A stretch of 30,918 bases of DNA, from positions 1,877-32,794 of the forward strand of contig DYFX01000004.1 in assembly GCA_020724945.1 (NCBI GenBank), read 5' to 3'. Below the pieces are notes generated by a model. That model had not been told where the DNA came from and made no database searches. It saw nothing but the letters and a program-made list of their open reading frames with translations. Made by a program: the position numbers and the translations under genes. Source of the DNA: Candidatus Paceibacter sp. Lineage in GTDB: Bacteria; Patescibacteriota; Patescibacteriia; SG8-24; DYFX01. This document shows positions 15,457-22,234 of the stretch, in pieces. The stretch's first letter is position 1, and every line of letters begins with the position of its first letter.

Positions 15457-16053
15457 TTGAAGGAACCAGGCTCGAATCCGACGATCCTCGTCCCCGGATT
15501 CGCCGGGGGCAAGACGCTGTTCCATCCCTTCCGCGACGATCTCCGCGCCCGCGGCATCGCCGCCGAATGCTGGGAACTCGCGCCGTTCGTCTACCGCCGG
15601 CGCATCGCCTGGTACGGGGAACTGCTGGCCCAGACCGTCGCCGAACACGGCGACGACGGGGTCACGCTGGTCGGCTGGTCGATGGGCGGCTTCGTCAGCG
15701 TCGCCGCCGCGCTCGAACCGTCCGTCCGCGGCCGCATCCGGAGGGTCATCACCTTCGGGACGCCCTGGAACGGCACTTGGGCGGCGCGCATCGGCGTCAT
15801 CACCGATCATGTGCTGCGGCTGCATGTCCGCGAGATGCGGCCCGGCAGTCCGGTCATCCGCGGCCTCATCGACGGGCTCGGCGACCGCCCCTGGGACTTC
15901 CACGCGGTGAACGGCACCTATGATCCCCTCGCCCGCGCGCCCATGCGCGCCCTCGACCCCGCCTGGTGCCATACGGGCCCCTGGTGGCATCGCTCCCTTC
16001 TCGGGGATGCCGGCCTCTTCGATCTTATCCACAGGCTCATCAAGCTCCCCTGA
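15457..16053 (+). CDS. Alpha/beta hydrolase (lipase/esterase-like)
   Basis: A 198-aa soluble alpha/beta-hydrolase fold protein, short for the family. The oxyanion region is ILVPGFAGGKT (10-20). The nucleophile elbow is GWSMGG with Ser75. Candidate acid and base are Asp156 (NGTYDPLA) and His172 or His178 (CHTGPWWH). It resembles small lipases/acyl-hydrolases that act on esters; the substrate is not evident. No signal peptide is seen. The start codon is TTG at 15457, supported by AAGGAGG 6 nt upstream. It is divergent from the permease and ends in a strong terminator, with the dnaB promoter right after it. Confidence 0.82.
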   Translation: MKEPGSNPTILVPGFAGGKTLFHPFRDDLRARGIAAECWELAPFVYRRRIAWYGELLAQTVAEHGDDGVTLVGWSMGGFVSVAAALEPSVRGRIRRVITFGTPWNGTWAARIGVITDHVLRLHVREMRPGSPVIRGLIDGLGDRPWDFHAVNGTYDPLARAPMRALDPAWCHTGPWWHRSLLGDAGLFDLIHRLIKLP

Positions 16054-16077
16054 AAGACGCCCCACGGCGTCTTTTTT
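16054..16077 (+). terminator. Terminator of the hydrolase gene
   Basis: An 8-bp stem AAGACGCC / GGCGTCTT with 4-nt loop ends in six T. The stem starts on the base after the stop codon, and the dnaB -35 begins 6 bp downstream. Confidence 0.9.
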
Positions 16078-16082
16078 CCGTT

Positions 16083-16111
16083 TTGACGCACCCCCCTCCG
16101 GAGCGTAAGAT
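16083..16111 (+). promoter_or_regulatory. Promoter of the dnaB-ybaB-recR operon
   Basis: TTGACG and TAAGAT are 17 bp apart. The start of transcription would be about 11 nt before the dnaB ATG, and no ribosome site is present in that leader. Confidence 0.7.
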
Positions 16112-16128
16112 GGGGCCGTGAAACCGCT

Positions 16129-17520
16129 ATGAACGACCGCAAGCCTGATTTCGTCCCGCCGCACAACCATGAAGCCGAAGCGGCCGTCCTGGGTTCCATC
16201 CTCATCGACAAGGAGGCCGTGCTTCGCGTGGCCGACCTGGTGACGCCGGACGATTTCTATCGCGAGAGCCATGCCGACATCTTCGACGCGATGCTCTCGC
16301 TCTACGGCAAGTCGGAACCCATCGACATCATCTCGATCTCCGATCGGCTGAAGGACGCCGGCAAGCTCGAGAAGACCGGCGGCCAGACCTATCTCGCCCA
16401 GCTCGCCGAATCGGTGCCGACCGCATCGCATGTCGTCCACTACGCCAAGATCGTCCAGCGCGACTCGACGCTCCGCCGCCTCATCGCCGCCTCGCAGGAG
16501 ATCACGCGCCTCGGTTTCGGCGGCGACGAGGATGTCGATCAGCTGCTCGACCAGGCCGAACAGAAGCTCTTCGGCGTCTCGCAGAAGCATCTCAAGCAGA
16601 ACTTCGTCCCGATCCGCGACGTGCTCGATGAGGCCTTCGACCGCATCGACGAGCTCCATAAGGAGAAAGGCAAGCTGCGCGGCGTGCCGACGGGCTACAA
16701 GTCGCTCGACAACCTGCTGGCCGGCCTCCAGGCCTCGGACCTCGTCATCCTCGCCGCGCGCCCGGCATGCGGCAAGACCTCCTTCGCGCTCGACATCGCC
16801 CGCAATGTGGCCGTCCGCTCCAAGCGGCCGGTCGGCATCTTCTCGCTGGAAATGTCGAAGGAACAGCTGGTCGACCGCATGATCTGCGCGGAAGCGAATG
16901 TCGACCTCTGGAAGATGCGCACCGGGCGCCTCTCCGACCGGCCGGGCGACGACGACTTCCCGCGCATCGCCCACGCGCTCGGCACGCTCTCGGAGGCTCC
17001 CGTCTTCATCGACGACTCGGCCAACGCCAACATCATGGAGATCCGCACCAAGGTGCGGCGCCTGCAGAAGGAGCATGGCCAGCTCGGCCTCATCGTCGTC
17101 GACTACCTCCAGCTGATGGAGTCGCAGACGAAGATCGAGAACCGCGTGCAGGAAATCGCCGGCATCACCCGTTCGCTCAAGGGTCTCGCCCGCGAGATGA
17201 ATGTCCCGGTGCTCGCGCTCTCCCAGCTCTCGCGCGCCGTCGAGCTCAACAAGCCCGCCATCCCGAAGCTCGCCCACCTGCGCGAATCGGGATCGATCGA
17301 GCAGGACGCCGATGTCGTGATGTTCATCTACCGCAAGGCCGCCGACCGCAACTACAACCCGGAAGACCTCGCGCCCGAGGAGCGGCATCTCGCGGAGATC
17401 CATATCGCCAAGCACCGCAACGGACCGACCGGCGTCTGCAGGCTCTTCTTCGACGAGAATCGCGCCAGCTTCAAGAATCTCGACAAGGATTTCGCCCCGG
17501 CCGCTCCCATCGAAGCCTAA
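16129..17520 (+). CDS. dnaB: Replicative DNA helicase DnaB
   Basis: A 463-aa hexameric helicase that unwinds DNA at the replication fork. The N-terminal DnaB domain begins PPHNHEAEAAVLGSILID (10-27). The C-terminal RecA-like motor has Walker A ARPACGKTS (210-218), the H1a segment GIFSLEMSKEQLVDR (236-250), and Walker B LIVVDYLQLM (321-330). These are followed by ALSQLSRAVE and LRESGSIEQDADVVMFIYR (384-402), which carries the late arginine. The P-loop AxxCGKTS differs from the common PSMGKTA but keeps Lys216 and Thr217. No intein is present. It is the first gene of an operon with ybaB and recR. Confidence 0.97.
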   Translation: MNDRKPDFVPPHNHEAEAAVLGSILIDKEAVLRVADLVTPDDFYRESHADIFDAMLSLYGKSEPIDIISISDRLKDAGKLEKTGGQTYLAQLAESVPTASHVVHYAKIVQRDSTLRRLIAASQEITRLGFGGDEDVDQLLDQAEQKLFGVSQKHLKQNFVPIRDVLDEAFDRIDELHKEKGKLRGVPTGYKSLDNLLAGLQASDLVILAARPACGKTSFALDIARNVAVRSKRPVGIFSLEMSKEQLVDRMICAEANVDLWKMRTGRLSDRPGDDDFPRIAHALGTLSEAPVFIDDSANANIMEIRTKVRRLQKEHGQLGLIVVDYLQLMESQTKIENRVQEIAGITRSLKGLAREMNVPVLALSQLSRAVELNKPAIPKLAHLRESGSIEQDADVVMFIYRKAADRNYNPEDLAPEERHLAEIHIAKHRNGPTGVCRLFFDENRASFKNLDKDFAPAAPIEA

Positions 17521-17529
17521 CCACCCACT

Positions 17530-17829
17530 ATGACGATGTTCAGCAAGCTCAAGCAGTTCAAGGACCTCCGCGACCAGGCCAAGAAGATCCAGGACACCCT
17601 GAAGGATGTCTCCGTCGAAGGCTCCGCCGCCTGGGGCAAGATCAAGGTGGCGATGAACGGCAACCAGGAAGTCACCTCCGTCTCCATCGACCCGGAGCTC
17701 CTCGCCGACAAGGCTAAGCTCGAAACCGCCGTGAAGGAGGCCTACAACGACACCGTGAAGAAGGCCCAGCGCGCCATGGCCGAGCAGATGCGCAAGTCCG
17801 GCAACCTGAACCTGCCGGGACTGAACTAG
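17530..17829 (+). CDS. ybaB: YbaB/EbfC nucleoid-associated protein
   Basis: A 99-aa DNA-binding protein of the YbaB/EbfC family, which forms a tweezers-like dimer and is nearly always encoded beside recR. The protein opens with a helix (KLKQFKDLRDQAKKIQDTL), has the central beta strands IKVAMNGNQEVTSVSIDPEL, and ends with a long basic helix and a disordered LNLPGLN tail. The start at 17530 is 9 nt after the dnaB stop; ATG 17536 is an alternative and neither has a ribosome site. Position between dnaB and recR is the usual context. Confidence 0.92.
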   Translation: MTMFSKLKQFKDLRDQAKKIQDTLKDVSVEGSAAWGKIKVAMNGNQEVTSVSIDPELLADKAKLETAVKEAYNDTVKKAQRAMAEQMRKSGNLNLPGLN

Positions 17830-17849
17830 TCCGAATCCTCTAGCGCCGG

Positions 17850-17869
17850 ACCCCGGCCTCCGCCGGGGT
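17850..17869 (+). repeat. GC-rich hairpin before recR
   Basis: An 8-bp perfect stem ACCCCGGC / GCCGGGGT with CTCC loop and no T-run. The right arm runs into the GGGGTGG that could serve as the recR ribosome site, so it may modulate recR translation. It also resembles REP-type elements seen in other GC-rich genomes. Confidence 0.5.
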
Positions 17870-17874
17870 GGAAT

Positions 17875-18483
17875 ATGTCCCGTTTCCCCGCCTCCATCGA
17901 GAACCTGATCCAGGAGTTCAAGAAGCTCCCCGGCATCGGCGAAAAGACCGCCGAACGGTTCGTGTTCCATCTGCTCGGCCGCGGCCGCGAGGCGCCCGTG
18001 CGGCTGGCCGACGCGCTCTTGGCGCTCGAACGGACCATCATCGCCTGCGCGTCGTGCCGCTCGATCGCGGAGTCCGACCCGTGCCGCATCTGCCGGGATC
18101 CGGCCCGGCGCGGCGACGAGCTCTGCATCGTCGCCGATCAGCAGGGACTCTCGGCCATCGAACGGACGGGCGAATACAAAGGCAGGTATTTCGTCCTCGG
18201 CGGACTGCTCTCCCCCATCGAGGGCGTGACGCCGGAGACGCTCGGCATCGAGAAGCTCGATGAGCGCGTCCGCGGCGGCGTGGTGCGCGAGCTCCTGATG
18301 GCCGTGAACCCGACCATCGAAGGCGAGGCCACCATGAGCTACCTCTCGCGCCGCTACGCGCCGATCATCCCGCGCATCACGCGTCTCGCGCGCGGACTCC
18401 CGCGCGGCGCCGACCTCGAATACGCCGACGACGTGACGCTCTCCGACGCGCTGACCGGCCGCCGGGATGTCATGAGCCGTTGA
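17875..18483 (+). CDS. recR: Recombination mediator RecR
   Basis: A 202-aa recombination-repair protein that acts with RecF/RecO to load RecA on gapped DNA. The N-terminal helix-hairpin-helix is in KKLPGIGEKTAERFVFHLL (16-34). A four-cysteine zinc site is formed by C58, C61, C70 and C73. The Toprim domain begins at DELCIVADQQGLSAIE (81-96) and includes YFVLGGLLSPIEGVTPE (105-121). The C-terminus carries TRLARGLPRGADLEYADDVTLSDAL, the Walker B-like part. Length is normal. It is the last gene of the dnaB operon, ending next to a convergent terminator. Confidence 0.96.
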   Translation: MSRFPASIENLIQEFKKLPGIGEKTAERFVFHLLGRGREAPVRLADALLALERTIIACASCRSIAESDPCRICRDPARRGDELCIVADQQGLSAIERTGEYKGRYFVLGGLLSPIEGVTPETLGIEKLDERVRGGVVRELLMAVNPTIEGEATMSYLSRRYAPIIPRITRLARGLPRGADLEYADDVTLSDALTGRRDVMSR

Positions 18484-18487
18484 AAAG

Positions 18488-18516
18488 AAAAAGCCGCCCT
18501 CACTCCGTGGGGGCGG
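18488..18516 (-). terminator. Terminator of the lipoprotein/zinc-motif operon
   Basis: A 10-bp stem CCGCCCTCAC / GTGGGGGCGG (one G-T pair), 3-nt loop, is followed on the minus strand by GC and T-rich sequence. The stop codon of the upstream minus gene (18500-18502) lies inside the stem. Confidence 0.75.
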
Positions 18517-18859
18517 TCTTCGGTTCCGAGACGAGGTGGGTCGTCATCCCGACGATGACCTCGAGCCATGCGCGGCACGGCAGGCATGCCTGGACATGGC
18601 GGCGCAGGGCCTCGAGCGACGCGAGCGCCTCCTTGCGCCGACGCCGCCGCGCGCGCCATCCGTCGTCGGCATGCGCGTCCTCGAACATGGCGAGGAAGAG
18701 CGCGGGAGCGCGGAGGACGGCGCGCTCGCGCGCGACATCGGCGAGGAGCGCCGCGACGATGTCTTCCTCCGTGATGCCGAGTTCCCGGAGCCGCGCGTCG
18801 CGCCTCTCGAGATCCATGCGGATGCCGCGCGGGACGGCGGGCTTCGCCTCCCCGCTCAC
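18500..18859 (-). CDS. Unknown 119-aa protein with HxxxCxxC zinc-type motif
   Basis: A small soluble, mostly helical protein. The start is GTG 18859, overlapping the TGA of the preceding gene as GTGA, with GGAGG 4 nt upstream; longer versions are shadow. Near the C-terminus H88-x3-C92-x2-C95 followed by a hydrophobic helix looks like the zinc knuckle of anti-sigma factors (ZAS / zf-HC2). Here it is at the end of the protein rather than the start, and no sigma factor is nearby. The middle is strongly basic (RARRRRRKEA). It is encoded with a TPR-type lipoprotein. An anti-sigma role is only a possibility. Confidence 0.7.
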   Translation of the reverse strand: MSGEAKPAVPRGIRMDLERRDARLRELGITEEDIVAALLADVARERAVLRAPALFLAMFEDAHADDGWRARRRRRKEALASLEALRRHVQACLPCRAWLEVIVGMTTHLVSEPKTAPTE

Positions 18860-19362
18860 GGAGCCTCCGCCGGAATCGCCGTCGGGTCGTAGGACGCGCG
18901 GCAGACATGCATGGCGCCGGAGTCGACATGCGGCGCGAGCGCGTCGAGCCACTTCCCGACCGTCGCGTAAAACGGGTTCTCCGGACCGTCGCTGACGACC
19001 GAGGCGAAATCCCGGAACGCCTCCGTGTAGCGCCCGAGGCGGTAGTAGGCCTCGCCGCGCTGTTCGACGGCGTACTGCTTGCCGCAGTCGTCCTCCTGGT
19101 GGAGCGCCTGGGTGAGCGTGTAGACGGCGGCCTCGTAATGGCCCTCCGCGAGCGCCTTGCGTCCCTGCAGGAGCAGGTTGCCCGGCGGCCGGGCGGTCGT
19201 CCAGGTGCCGTCCGCCTCCTTCACGCAGTGGCGCGGGGCGAACCCGTCCTCCGCGAGGCATGCCTCGGAGAGTTCCGGATCGAACTCCCTGGCCGGCTCC
19301 GGCCGGGACTGGGTTCCGCCGCAGGCGGCGAGCAGGATCGTCAGGCTGATGAATGAACGCAT
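18856..19362 (-). CDS. Predicted lipoprotein with tetratricopeptide-like repeats
   Basis: A 168-aa exported protein. The N-terminus MRSFISLTILLAAC is a lipoprotein signal with Cys14. The mature part has two helical-pair units (about residues 65-85 and 97-130, with GRKALAEGHYEAAVYTLTQAL and GEAYYRLGRYTEAFRDF) matching the TPR pattern, and four more cysteines. The start at 19362 follows GGGAGG by 3 nt; an in-frame ATG four codons upstream is less likely. TPR lipoproteins commonly scaffold envelope complexes. It is translationally coupled to the zinc-motif gene downstream. Its promoter is embedded in the rplU terminator. Confidence 0.78.
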   Translation of the reverse strand: MRSFISLTILLAACGGTQSRPEPAREFDPELSEACLAEDGFAPRHCVKEADGTWTTARPPGNLLLQGRKALAEGHYEAAVYTLTQALHQEDDCGKQYAVEQRGEAYYRLGRYTEAFRDFASVVSDGPENPFYATVGKWLDALAPHVDSGAMHVCRASYDPTAIPAEAP

Positions 19363-19394
19363 CGTTCCTCCCAATGTGTCGATGATGCGCCGAC

Positions 19395-19421
19395 GCTATA
19401 CCAAAACGCCTCCCCTGTCAA
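19395..19421 (-). promoter_or_regulatory. Promoter of the TPR-lipoprotein operon, nested in the rplU terminator
   Basis: TTGACA (19416-19421, minus strand) lies in the loop of the rplU terminator hairpin. TATAGC follows at 15 bp (TAGCGT at 17 bp is an alternative). The terminator T-run falls in the promoter spacer. Confidence 0.5.
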
Positions 19422-19432
19422 TCCGGGGAGGC
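19403..19432 (-). terminator. rplU terminator
   Basis: An 8-bp perfect stem GCCTCCCC / GGGGAGGC with 9-nt loop is followed by G and four T on the minus strand. It starts 12 nt after the rplU stop. Confidence 0.7.
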
Positions 19433-19444
19433 GTCCGTTCGCGG

Positions 19445-19756
19445 TCACGCGATCTTCTCGATCTGGATCTTGGTGAAGGGCTGGCGGTGGCCGTTGACGC
19501 GCGTGTAGCGGCTCTTCGGCTTGTACTTCACGATGCGGACCTTCTTGGCGCGGCCCTGCTCGACGACCTTGGCCGTGACCTTGGCGCCCGAGACATTCGG
19601 GGTGCCGACCTTGACCTCCTTGCCGCCTTCATCGGCGACCATGAGGACCTCGAGTTCGACGGAGGAGCCGGCCTCCTTGTCGAGCTTCTCGACATTCAGG
19701 GTCTGGCCTTCCTTGACCACATATTGCTTGCCGCCGGTGGCGATGACTGCGTACAT
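19445..19756 (-). CDS. rplU: 50S ribosomal protein bL21
   Basis: A 103-aa large-subunit protein of normal length that binds 23S rRNA. It begins MYAVIATGGKQYVVKEGQ, and ends with the basic KKVRIVKYKPKSRYTRVNGH and FTKIQIEKI segments typical of bL21. It is monocistronic here, with its own TTGACG/TAGGAT promoter and terminator. The usual partner rpmA (bL27) is not downstream. The leader is about 20 nt and contains no Shine-Dalgarno. Confidence 0.96.
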   Translation of the reverse strand: MYAVIATGGKQYVVKEGQTLNVEKLDKEAGSSVELEVLMVADEGGKEVKVGTPNVSGAKVTAKVVEQGRAKKVRIVKYKPKSRYTRVNGHRQPFTKIQIEKIA

Positions 19757-19783
19757 AAGGGGGTTTTATCTGAAAGTAGGCTC

Positions 19784-19812
19784 ATCCTAGCAGAGCCCTC
19801 CGGAGCCGTCAA
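19784..19812 (-). promoter_or_regulatory. rplU promoter
   Basis: TTGACG and TAGGAT are exactly 17 bp apart on the minus strand. The -35 lies just past the end of the DUF192 gene (stop at 19820). Confidence 0.7.
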
Positions 19813-19819
19813 CCCCGTC

Positions 19820-20314
19820 TCACGGCACGCGGATGATGACCTCGTCCCCGGCTTCCAGGCCCATTTCTCGGGCGATTCCGGCGTTCACCTCCAGCACGGC
19901 GTCGGCCGGTTCGGCGGGACTGAAGGTCTCGAGCGGGAAGACGGTCGGGGGCTGGGCATCGTGATGGACATCCACGACCCTGCCGTCGCGGATCCAGATG
20001 ATATCGATCGGGAAGCGCATGCCCTTCATCCAGAAGACCCAGCGCTGTTCGACCTCGAACGGGAAATACATGCCGTGGTCCCGAGGGAGGCTGTCGCGAT
20101 CCCCCAGACCCTTCTCGCGTTTGGCGACGGTATCGGCCACTTCGATCGTGAAGGCGCGGCCGCGCACGGTCGCCTCGGCGACGAGCGGGGTGCGCAGCTC
20201 GAGCGCCGTCTTGATGCGGATGCCGACGGCGAACAGCAGCACGATCGCGCAGACGGCCAGGAACACGGGCGACGCGCCTTTCGCGGCCTGGGATTCAGCG
20301 TCGTTCTTTTCCAT
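19820..20314 (-). CDS. DUF192 family protein, membrane-anchored
   Basis: A 164-aa protein with one N-terminal membrane helix (about 16-33) and a DUF192 domain on the exterior side. Family landmarks are the REKGLGDRDSLPRDHGMYF segment (66-84), followed by VFWMKGMRFPIDIIWI (93-108), VVDVHHDAQP (113-122) and AVLEVNAGIAREMGLEAGDEV (139-159). DUF192 is widespread but its function is unsettled. The start at 20314 lies 20 bp inside the upstream transferase gene, so the two are co-transcribed and probably coupled. No ribosome site. Confidence 0.9.
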   Translation of the reverse strand: MEKNDAESQAAKGASPVFLAVCAIVLLFAVGIRIKTALELRTPLVAEATVRGRAFTIEVADTVAKREKGLGDRDSLPRDHGMYFPFEVEQRWVFWMKGMRFPIDIIWIRDGRVVDVHHDAQPPTVFPLETFSPAEPADAVLEVNAGIAREMGLEAGDEVIIRVP

Positions 20315-21386
20315 AGGGGCGGCGAAGCCAAAGGGTGACCACGACGAACAGTATCGCAAGGATCGCGAGCGCGAGCAATTTCTGCTTCCCGCGGATGAAG
20401 ATGCCGGCGCCGCCGAAGCCGGCCGCGAAGATCCAGAACAGCAGGACGGCCGCGCCCGGCGAGAGCCCCCAGCGGACCAGGCGGAAGTGCAGGTGATCGA
20501 CGCCGCCCTCGGCGATGGAGCGCCGGAGCTGGATGCGCCGAGCGATGGTCCAGGCCACATCCATGATGGGGACGGCGAGCACGAGCAGCGTCACGCCGAT
20601 CTTTCCGCCGGAGAGGATCGCCATCGTGCCGAGCAGGAAGCCGATGAAGGTCGATCCGCCCTCGCCCAGGAAGATCGAGGCCGGACGCGCGTTATAGAAG
20701 AGGAAGCCTCCCGCGGCGCCGGCGGCCGCCATCGCGAGACGCGCGAGCTCCGGCTGGGCGACCTCGGGCGTGAGGCTCAAGACGGCGATGACGAGGAATC
20801 CGATGACGCCGAGGCCGGTGACGAGGCCGTCGAGCCCGTCGAGGAGCTTCGTGGTGTACATCATCCCCATCAGCCAGGCGAAGGTGAAGAGGTCGGCCGG
20901 CAGCGTCAGGTGGTACGGGTCGCCGGCGTAACGGAAGAGCTCGAGCTCCCAGAGGTCGAGCCGGAAGGTGCCGCCGAGCGGGTTGGTGACGAGGTCCGCG
21001 CCGATGCCGGCGGCGATGACGCAAAGCGCCGCGGCGGCCGGGAACGCCAGCTGAAGGAGAGGACGCAGGCGATACCGGTCGTCGAGCGCGCCGCCGATCA
21101 TCAGGATGAGTCCGCCGACGGCGATGCCGGCGAGATGCTTCGGCAGGAGGAAGCCGCCCAAAAGCCCGCCGCGGATGAGGAGCGCCGCCGCGACGAACGC
21201 GATGAAGATCGCGAGGCCACCCATGAGCGGCGTGGGCCGCGCATGCGTCTTGCGTCCCCCGTCCGGGATGTCGACGGCCCCGGCCTTGCGGGCGAACCGC
21301 CGGACGAGCGGCGTGGCGGCGAGCGCCAGCAGGAAGCCGAGAATGAAGGCGGTGAGCACCATGCGAAGCTTGACGAAATCGTGCAT
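20295..21386 (-). CDS. WecA/MraY-family polyprenyl-phosphate sugar-1-phosphate transferase
   Basis: A 363-aa polytopic membrane enzyme that should move a sugar-1-phosphate (usually GlcNAc-1-P) from UDP onto undecaprenyl phosphate, starting a surface glycan. Signatures: KTHARPTPLMGGLAIF (46-61), the metal-binding Asp pair GGALDDRYR (98-106), LLDGLDGLVTG (181-191), NARPASIFLGEGGS (232-245) and the HLHFR motif (298-302) that is typical of WecA rather than MraY. Two usual residues differ: the NxxNxxDG element reads TTKLLDG, and GDxGS reads GEGGS. The start at 21386 (MHDF) has no ribosome site; ATG 21362 is a good alternative because it begins right at the first helix. It forms an operon with the DUF192 gene. 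Confidence 0.88.
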   Translation of the reverse strand: MHDFVKLRMVLTAFILGFLLALAATPLVRRFARKAGAVDIPDGGRKTHARPTPLMGGLAIFIAFVAAALLIRGGLLGGFLLPKHLAGIAVGGLILMIGGALDDRYRLRPLLQLAFPAAAALCVIAAGIGADLVTNPLGGTFRLDLWELELFRYAGDPYHLTLPADLFTFAWLMGMMYTTKLLDGLDGLVTGLGVIGFLVIAVLSLTPEVAQPELARLAMAAAGAAGGFLFYNARPASIFLGEGGSTFIGFLLGTMAILSGGKIGVTLLVLAVPIMDVAWTIARRIQLRRSIAEGGVDHLHFRLVRWGLSPGAAVLLFWIFAAGFGGAGIFIRGKQKLLALAILAILFVVVTLWLRRPYGKERR

Positions 21387-21398
21387 AAAGCCTATCCC
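21370..21398 (+). promoter_or_regulatory. Candidate promoter for a plus-strand non-coding RNA
   Basis: TTGACG and TATCCC, 17 bp apart, point away from the minus-strand transferase gene, whose first codons contain the -35. There is no downstream ORF, but a strong terminator follows at 21494. Confidence 0.4.
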
Positions 21399-21403
21399 GT
21401 GCG

Positions 21404-21528
21404 GTCGGCGGAAGCAAGGCCGCGCACGGCACGGGAGGAAACGCCATCGACCTCGTCCACACGCCGCAAGCGGCATCGCGGACCCTGAACCCTGCCCTGA
21501 CGACCGGACGGTCGTTCGGGGCTTTTTT
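21404..21528 (+). ncRNA. Candidate small RNA of about 120 nt
   Basis: No ORF on either strand fits this 207-bp gap (21387-21593). On the plus strand it has a promoter-like pair, a small hairpin GCCG-CAAG-CGGC (21463-21474) and a strong terminator. No plus-strand gene lies upstream for several kb, so the terminator needs an RNA of its own. A further GC-rich stem (21397-21429) is partly upstream of the predicted start. It does not match SRP, 6S, tmRNA or RNase P as far as I can see. An antisense or leader role for the divergent transferase is possible. Confidence 0.35.
21494..21528 (+). terminator. Strong plus-strand terminator with no upstream gene
   Basis: A 7-bp stem GACGACC / GGTCGTT is extended by GCCC / GGGC with a small internal bulge, then six T. 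It is the end of the candidate small RNA. Confidence 0.8.
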
Positions 21529-21574
21529 CTTCATGGACGGAAATGCGACACCTGACGCAAATCCGTACGCCTCG

Positions 21575-21605
21575 AAAAAAGAAAATACCTCCGTCAGGCG
21601 GAGGT
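21575..21605 (-). terminator. Terminator overlapping the end of the unknown 178-aa gene
   Basis: A 7-bp stem ACCTCCG / CGGAGGT, whose 5-nt loop contains the gene's TGA (21594-21596), is followed on the minus strand by ATTTTCTTTTTT. Confidence 0.85.
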
Positions 21606-22130
21606 CTTGCGGAGAAGCAGGACGCATTGGATGAAGTCGGCTTCGACATGGAACACGGTGATGCCATGCGGGTTCAGCGCGGGATCGACGGGGACGCGGA
21701 GGCTGACATACAGGTCCTGATACGGGCCGTCGTCGTCCTTCCGGAAATGCGCGTCGTCGATGACGCCATAATCGCTCGCGCCGGGCGGGAAATCGATGCC
21801 GATGCCGCTGCTGCGCGGGAAGTTGACCGTGCGGCGCCAGAGATCGTCACGCAGGCGGCTCTCCGAGAGCGGTTCAAGCTCGATGTCATCCGTGCCGAAG
21901 ATGGCGGAATCGAACGCGCCCGAAGCGGTCTCGAACTCCACTTCGACGCCGTATGCGTCGGTGACGACGACATCGGACGGTGACGGCAGGGGGACGACCT
22001 TCAGGATGAGGCCTTCCGAGACGCCTTCCGGCACCCGATCCCTGCGCGCTTCCGCCGCCTCGTCCTTGATGCGGACGCGGCGGCCGGGCGTATAGGTGCG
22101 CATGACCGCGCGAAGCTTGTCCAGGGACAT
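21594..22130 (-). CDS. Unknown 178-aa protein
   Basis: A soluble protein without signal peptide or membrane helix. It begins with a basic helix, then a beta-rich segment (GLILKVVPLPSPSDVVVTDA, GVEVEFETAS) and an acidic middle (GTDDIELEPLSESRLRDDL). It ends with two strands, LYVSLRVPVDP and ITVFHVEADFIQCVLLLR. I do not recognise a family. The start at 22130 has GGAGGT 5 nt upstream. It has its own TTGACA/TATGGT promoter, which overlaps the terminator of the upstream HD-hydrolase gene, and its stop codon is in the loop of its own terminator. Confidence 0.72.
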   Translation of the reverse strand: MSLDKLRAVMRTYTPGRRVRIKDEAAEARRDRVPEGVSEGLILKVVPLPSPSDVVVTDAYGVEVEFETASGAFDSAIFGTDDIELEPLSESRLRDDLWRRTVNFPRSSGIGIDFPPGASDYGVIDDAHFRKDDDGPYQDLYVSLRVPVDPALNPHGITVFHVEADFIQCVLLLRKTSA

Positions 22131-22173
22131 CGGGACCTCCTTTGGCGTTTCGTCCGTGCTCGTGCCTCCCCGT

Positions 22174-22215
22174 GAAAAAGAAAGACCAGGGAGCCACCAT
22201 ACGGCGGTTCCCTGG
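22174..22215 (-). terminator. Terminator of the HD hydrolase gene
   Basis: Stem CCAGGGA / TCCCTGG, extended by an inner GCC/GG pairing, with a T-rich tail on the minus strand (TCTTTCTTTTT). The -10 box of the next gene sits in its loop. Confidence 0.75.
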
Positions 22216-22224
22216 CGGTGTCAA
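22196..22224 (-). promoter_or_regulatory. Promoter of the unknown 178-aa gene, nested with a terminator
   Basis: TTGACA (22219-22224) and TATGGT (22196-22201) are 17 bp apart on the minus strand. The -35 is between the preceding stop codon (22235) and the terminator stem, and the -10 is in the terminator loop. Confidence 0.65.
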
Positions 22225-22234
22225 CGGAGACGGG

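Noticed and set aside
14118..15923. A 601-aa plus-strand ORF opposite the permease
   Set aside because: Composition is acidic/Arg/Gly shadow; the minus strand carries a clear transporter with promoter.
17850..17869. Hairpin before recR as a terminator
   Set aside because: No T-run follows on either strand and recR lies directly downstream in the same operon.
15421..17970. An 849-aa minus-strand ORF opposite dnaB
   Set aside because: It is the antisense of the hydrolase, dnaB and ybaB, with low-complexity composition and no motif.
18431..18434. Idea that the four remaining ACGT sites mark functional elements
   Set aside because: All four are within ordinary coding sequence (dnaB, recR, rsmH, uvrA) with no shared context.
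18500..18859. Annotating the zinc-motif protein as an anti-sigma factor
   Set aside because: The motif is C-terminal, there is no membrane helix and no sigma factor gene nearby.
21404..21450. SRP RNA or RNase P RNA resemblance (GGAAGCA, GAGGAAA pieces)
   Set aside because: Only short motif fragments match; the order, flanking pairing and length do not.
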